Source: Nodularia sp. (in: cyanobacteria)
GTDB lineage: Bacteria; Cyanobacteriota; Cyanobacteriia; Cyanobacteriales; Nostocaceae
NCBI GenBank assembly: GCA_007692755.1
Contig: REBL01000107.1
Coordinates: 1 to 56,463 of the forward strand
DNA: 56,463 bases
Direction: 5' to 3'
The notes beneath the pieces were generated by a model. That model did not search any database. It was not told the DNA's origin and saw only the letters and a program-made list of their open reading frames with translations. A program made the position numbers and the translations under genes. Within the stretch, counting starts at the first letter, position 1. Each line of letters opens with the position of its first letter. Of this stretch, positions 52,760 to 56,463 are shown one piece after another.

Positions 52760-54073
52760 TTAATAAATTCTCCCAGTTGTAGACAATCCTTCTACTATCA
52801 GTGATGGAGTATAACAAGACCCATTCCAATCAGCATCGCTACCTAGTGCTACTAATTGTTTGAGAATTGTATAAACGTTACCGGCAACCATTGTATCTTT
52901 AACACGCCCAACTATCTGACCGTTTTTGACACGATAACCCAAATCAATATTGATGGAAAAATCTCCAGAAATGCCGTCGCCACCACCTAGCATTTGATCG
53001 ACAATTAAGCCATCATCCATTTGATGAATTAATTCTTGTAGTGATGCCGAACCAGGCTGGATCAAGAAGTTAAATAAGCCAGGGCTAGGATAACTGCCAA
53101 AACTAGGACGAAAACCATTACCAGTAGTGTTAATACCTAGTTGTTTTCCTGTAGTGCGATCGCAATAAAAATTTTGTAAAATTCCGTCTTGGATAAAAAC
53201 TAAAGGAGAGGTGGGAGTACCTTCATCATCAAAAGGACAACTATAAGGGCCAGCTTGTGGGTCTTGGTAGAGGGTGAGACTGGGTGACATCACTGGCTTA
53301 CCCAGGCGTTCTACCCAAGGAGAAGCGACTTCCAGAATCCGCTTGCCATTCAACGCTGCTTGTGCAGTCCCCCAAAGCATATCAGCAGCTTTAGAAGTAA
53401 ACAAAACTGGAACGCGGCCGCTGGGGGGTGGGATGTTTTCTTGAGACCAATCTAATCTTTGTAAAATTTGATGAGCTAATTTTTCAGGATGCAGAATATC
53501 CCGTTGGGTTTGTCCATCAGCAACGCTGAGAAAATCATCGCCCCGGACCCATTCGGCGGCCATGTAGCAACTGAGGGTTGTATCAGTGTAGTAACAATCT
53601 AAACCTTGACTATTGAAAAGTCTAGTAGTTTCCACATCACATTCCCAGTCACTGTTGCACAGCACATCTGGATAGACATCACGAATCAGAGCGATCGCTT
53701 CTTTGCCCCAGTTAACCAATAGTTCTAATGGTACGGCTGACCCGACATCTGGATAAGATGGCTGAGAATTCTTGACTAACTCCACAGATTCTGGTTGATT
53801 CAGCTGACTCAAAGCCAAAGCTCGTTCCACCATTGTTTGCGCTTCCACAGAACCATAAGCTACCGTTAGCCCTGGTCGCCCATTGTGCCACAGTCGTAGT
53901 GCTGTGCCTTCAGATTGGCTAGTTTCTAGCTGTTTGAGACGGTTAGCCTCAAAAAATACGGGGCGAGAGAGCGATCGCGACTGATAGACCTCCGCAGCTT
54001 CTGCTCCCGATTTGATAGCTAGTTCTAGCAGCTGTTCTGCTAGTGTATCTTGTGACAAGTTTTCAGAACCCAT
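52760..54073 (-). CDS. tldE: TldE/PmbA, partner subunit of TldD
   Basis: A 437-aa protein of the PmbA/TldE group, the normal length. It opens MGSENLSQDTLAEQLLELAI and has LRLWHNGRPGLTVAYG, the PFDDEGTPTSPLVFIQDG block, CDRTTGKQLGINTTGNGF and GDGISGDFSINIDLGYRVKN. As expected, the HExxxH motif of TldD is absent. With TldD (31360-32754) it forms the heteromeric protease that digests unfolded peptides. The genes are 20 kb apart on opposite strands. The start is the ATG near AGGGTCATG. Confidence 0.92.
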   Translation of the reverse strand: MGSENLSQDTLAEQLLELAIKSGAEAAEVYQSRSLSRPVFFEANRLKQLETSQSEGTALRLWHNGRPGLTVAYGSVEAQTMVERALALSQLNQPESVELVKNSQPSYPDVGSAVPLELLVNWGKEAIALIRDVYPDVLCNSDWECDVETTRLFNSQGLDCYYTDTTLSCYMAAEWVRGDDFLSVADGQTQRDILHPEKLAHQILQRLDWSQENIPPPSGRVPVLFTSKAADMLWGTAQAALNGKRILEVASPWVERLGKPVMSPSLTLYQDPQAGPYSCPFDDEGTPTSPLVFIQDGILQNFYCDRTTGKQLGINTTGNGFRPSFGSYPSPGLFNFLIQPGSASLQELIHQMDDGLIVDQMLGGGDGISGDFSINIDLGYRVKNGQIVGRVKDTMVAGNVYTILKQLVALGSDADWNGSCYTPSLIVEGLSTTGRIY

Positions 54074-54125
54074 GACCCTCGGTGAATTGTGGATTTTGAG
54101 GTCTAATCTTGCTGCAAATGAATGA

Positions 54126-54226
54126 ACGCAGACAATTATCCCAAATCATTGGTGTTCATCTGCATCTATTGACGAACGCCATTTTAAAATGCAGATGGAC
54201 GCAGACAATTATCCCAAATCATTGGT
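54126..54226. repeat. 28-bp direct repeat pair
   Basis: The 28-base segment at 54126-54153 recurs exactly at 54199-54226 (ACGCAGACAATTATCCCAAA plus ATCATTGGT). The spacer contains GTTCATCTGCATC, related in inverted form to the flanks. It lies in the 255-base gap upstream of tldE and is typical interspersed repeat debris. Confidence 0.7.
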
Positions 54227-54328
54227 AACTATCCGCGTTTCATCCACCAAAAAATTCTCCGAAAATCATTCGTGTGTATTAGTCTGTATCAGTATTTGCC
54301 ATTTGACTAACTTATCAATCCTCTCGAC

Positions 54329-55192
54329 TTACGCAAGATTTAAATTTTGTAACAGCCAAAATCCAGTGAAAGAGTCTGCTTGAGGGTCAGACTGGACACC
54401 AATAAAATGCACTCCATTAGCTTTTTCTTTGGCTTTCTCATAACCTTTGGCTTCTGCTAAAGTTTGGGGATTTTTGATATTAGCCAAAATCCAACTTTCC
54501 GTAGCACCAGTTTCTAAAACCAATCTTTCCCCTTGTTTAGTGTCAAAATTCAAGCAAGCCAACTCCAAACCCGATAGCCACCCAGCTATGGGTAAGGCTC
54601 TAGGTGAGAAAATTAACACACCAGGAATGCGAGTTTCAGGAGAGACATTAGCCAATTCCAGGGGAAAAGCTTCACCAAAGCCAATGTCCCATTCTGCCAT
54701 TTCGGCAAAATCAGCAGCTTGTAGGCTAACAAATGCCCACTGCTTGCCTTCTAAAGCATCTGGTAAACGTTGAGGTAAAGGGCTGTCTAAACGCACCGAG
54801 AGATTAGTCCCGCCTTGATACCCTGGTTCTTGAGGATAAACTTCCTCCATGCGCTGTCTCAACCATTGATTGAGAACTAGAATCCGGCGGCTAGGTTGAG
54901 CGGGAATACCCACATCCTGGCAAGCTTTAGTAATCATGTTGCTCATTTGACGGCGGAAAAAGCGGATTCTGATTGGTGCTTCCCCTGCCTTGTTAATTGC
55001 CTCCTGTAACGCCCTCCGCAACCAACCCGAATTTACTTGAGTACTGGGGCAATATTGTGCATAACGAAACAAAGATTCCGGTTTTGTCCGGATATCTGAA
55101 GGACTTTCGCAAACTAAAACTTCCCAAACTTTTTTCTGATTTTCGTCCAAAATTGGACGAGAGTAAAAATCAATTTCCCAAATACTACCCAT
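54329..55192 (-). CDS. Tab2/Atab2-family RNA-binding protein
   Basis: A 287-aa protein of the Tab2/Atab2 family (also DUF1092), found in cyanobacteria and plastids. In algae and plants it binds RNA and activates translation of photosystem I mRNAs. The family start is GSIWEIDFYSRPILDENQKK; WEVLVCESP, RIRFFRRQMSNMITKACQDV and the Trp-rich end are visible. The frame extends upstream to 55339, but those residues come from tandem repeats, so the ATG at 55192 (MGSIWEID) is chosen. It is likely involved in translation of thylakoid proteins, inferred from the family. Confidence 0.9.
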   Translation of the reverse strand: MGSIWEIDFYSRPILDENQKKVWEVLVCESPSDIRTKPESLFRYAQYCPSTQVNSGWLRRALQEAINKAGEAPIRIRFFRRQMSNMITKACQDVGIPAQPSRRILVLNQWLRQRMEEVYPQEPGYQGGTNLSVRLDSPLPQRLPDALEGKQWAFVSLQAADFAEMAEWDIGFGEAFPLELANVSPETRIPGVLIFSPRALPIAGWLSGLELACLNFDTKQGERLVLETGATESWILANIKNPQTLAEAKGYEKAKEKANGVHFIGVQSDPQADSFTGFWLLQNLNLA

Positions 55193-55249
55193 GTTTTGCC
55201 GTGAAATTCTGGCGACTTTATATTTTCTTATATTTTCATCATAAGAGGG

Positions 55250-55350
55250 AATGGGGACTAGGGAGTGGAGAGTGGGGAATGAAGAGTGGGGAGTGGGGAG
55301 TGGGGAAAATATGGTGACTTCCCAATGACCAATGACCAATGACCAATGAC
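55250..55350. repeat. Heptanucleotide tandem repeats (GGGGAGT and CAATGAC)
   Basis: A run of GGGGAGTG-type units (about 55255-55305) is followed by CAATGAC in about five copies (about 55324-55351). Short tandemly repeated sequences of seven bases are a known mark of heterocystous cyanobacteria. They lie between the Tab2 and usp genes. Confidence 0.75.
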
Positions 55351-55360
55351 TAATGACTAA

Positions 55361-56239
55361 TTAATCTGGGAATGGGAAAAAGAGTACAGGATACCAACTT
55401 TGACGCAATACTTCCGCCGCAAAACTGGAAACTAACCATTCTTGGAGTTTACCGATTGTTCCTGAAGAGACTGCGATCGCGCTAATATCACTCATGAGAG
55501 CTGTATCGAGAATCTGGGTGAGATAGTTTCCTTCTAGGACTTCTGTGTGAACTTGTAAATTTACCTCCTCCAACTCGGCTTTAACCTTAGAGAGGGTTTC
55601 GTCAGCCTGCTGTGGTAGGACTTTTCTGGGTCTTTCTTTGGGACTTGTATTCTCTAAAACCCAGCAAAGCTGACACTGTTGGAGATATTTATCAGACTGA
55701 TTTTGCGCTAACTGTTTCACCTGTTGCACCAGATAGTGCGACACTTTACCATCGTTATAGGGAATGAGCAAAGAGCGAAACAGGTGCTGACAACGCAATG
55801 TTAATTCTTCTGTAGTATAGGCAGAGAATAACTGAGGACGCACCACTAGTAAAGGAATCTTGGTTTGGCGGGATAAGTCAGCCATCGTACTACCAACTAG
55901 TTTTTCAGTCAGTATGCTGCGAGTTGGAGAACCCAGGATAATCAGTCCAGATTGATATGCTTGGGCTACCTTCAAGATTGTCTCAACTGGCTTGCCTGAT
56001 TGAACCTCTATTTTTACTTCTACATCAGTCGGACTTTGCTCAATCGCTTTTGCTAGTTGGGTTTGAGCTTTTGCTATTTTTTCATTATCCACTTGGGGAA
56101 TAATGCCTTTTTCCCACAACGGCACAACGTGTAGAAAAACAATTTGCTTTATTCCTGCCAGCTTTAGACTCGAAATAAACTGTGATAGACGATGCAACCC
56201 ATCAGAAAAATCTGTGCAAATTAAAATTCGTTCAAACAT
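55361..56239 (-). CDS. Tandem-domain universal stress protein
   Basis: A 292-aa protein with two UspA folds. Domain 1 (residues 1-145) opens FERILICTDFSDGLHRLSQF and has the ATP pattern GSPTRSILTEKLVGSTMADL. Domain 2 (about 150-292) ends AVSSGTIGKLQEWLVSSFAA and lacks the GxxG...GS arrangement, so it probably does not bind nucleotide. It differs from the pair at 2096-2959 and is not a close duplicate. It is leftward, upstream of the Tab2 gene with 168 bases of repeats between. Stress-linked regulation is the family role; no specific partner is clear. Confidence 0.85.
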   Translation of the reverse strand: MFERILICTDFSDGLHRLSQFISSLKLAGIKQIVFLHVVPLWEKGIIPQVDNEKIAKAQTQLAKAIEQSPTDVEVKIEVQSGKPVETILKVAQAYQSGLIILGSPTRSILTEKLVGSTMADLSRQTKIPLLVVRPQLFSAYTTEELTLRCQHLFRSLLIPYNDGKVSHYLVQQVKQLAQNQSDKYLQQCQLCWVLENTSPKERPRKVLPQQADETLSKVKAELEEVNLQVHTEVLEGNYLTQILDTALMSDISAIAVSSGTIGKLQEWLVSSFAAEVLRQSWYPVLFFPFPD

Positions 56240-56463
56240 AGATATTTAATAAATAATTGCAAGTATCGGGTTTCCAGATTTCACTGGTAGAAAATTTATT
56301 GTTAATTGCGCCACAATTAGTAGAATTGTCTCACACTTTTTGTAATAATTTCAAGGTTGCTGTAAATAATACAGCCATTTTATTGAGATGAAGTGCCACC
56401 CAAAGAAGGTCAAACAATTTTAGATTTTAGATTTTAGATTTTAGATTGACCCCACAGATAAAT
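56240..56463. other. Right edge of the window with tandem repeat
   Basis: 224 bases without a gene. 56417-56444 is four copies of ATTTTAG. The similar AAAATCTAAAATCC repeats at about 10600-10645 belong to the same kind of sequence. Confidence 0.5.

Noticed and set aside
55193..55339. N-terminal 49-codon extension of the Tab2 protein
   Set aside because: The extension is translated from heptanucleotide repeats and the family start is at MGSIWEID.

Overview
The window looks like a chromosomal segment of a cyanobacterium, most likely a filamentous one of the Nostoc/Anabaena/Nodularia type. The grounds are the very frequent GCGATCGC (HIP1) octamers, the heptanucleotide tandem repeats typical of heterocystous cyanobacteria, and a gene set that includes a BicA bicarbonate transporter, a Tab2/Atab2 protein, a PaO/Tic55-type Rieske oxygenase, a cyanophycinase-family protein and WD40-containing Ser/Thr kinases. 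No heterocyst gene is present, so the genus is an inference. I see no rRNA, CRISPR array, prophage or intact insertion sequence.

Layout. 0.03-4.5 kb: a damaged ribbon-helix-helix (RHH) gene, then a leftward block of two SulP transporters (one is BicA) flanking a tandem universal stress protein. 4.9-6.4 kb: a glycerophosphodiester phosphodiesterase, a relic of an HlyD/DevB-type gene and a 140-bp MITE-like element. 6.6-12.2 kb: a type I secretion module (parvulin-like isomerase, a cNMP/C39-like ABC exporter, an HlyD adaptor). 12.5-20.2 kb: a GH57 glycoside hydrolase, Nfu, a GAF histidine kinase, a small RHH protein, lepA with a clear terminator, and a chimeric BON/PEBP relic. 20.8-28.4 kb: a GT4 glycosyltransferase, a cyanophycinase-like peptidase, a cysteine desulfurase coupled to two paralogous PD-(D/E)XK proteins, a Bcp peroxiredoxin, and a kinase-WD40 protein. 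28.7-38.2 kb: a PaO-type oxygenase, a split photolyase-like pair, TldD, a TonB-like protein, a lipase-like hydrolase, a cytochrome-b6-like protein with altered haem ligands, and a CPA-type Na+/H+ antiporter. 38.6-46.6 kb: tRNA-Glu, an SRPBCC protein overlapping a GAF 'kinase' without the phospho-accepting His, an RHH protein with a palindromic operator candidate, small unknown proteins, and a second kinase-WD40 protein. 46.8-56.2 kb: a possible 33-aa membrane peptide, an SMR/SDR/GNAT cluster, a CLC-CBS-USP protein, TldE/PmbA, Tab2 and another tandem universal stress protein.

How the genes fit together. Ion and inorganic-carbon homeostasis recurs: BicA depends on a Na+ gradient, a Na+/H+ antiporter and a CLC protein lie in the same window, and universal stress domains are linked to transporters in two places. 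TldD and TldE, which act as one protease, are encoded 20 kb apart on opposite strands. The most unusual items are the cytochrome-b6-like protein that keeps one His for each haem, the split and order-reversed photolyase pair with a Cys pattern like that of Fe-S photolyases, the histidine-kinase-like protein whose His is replaced by Asp inside a HIP1 site, and the desulfurase/nuclease-fold operon.
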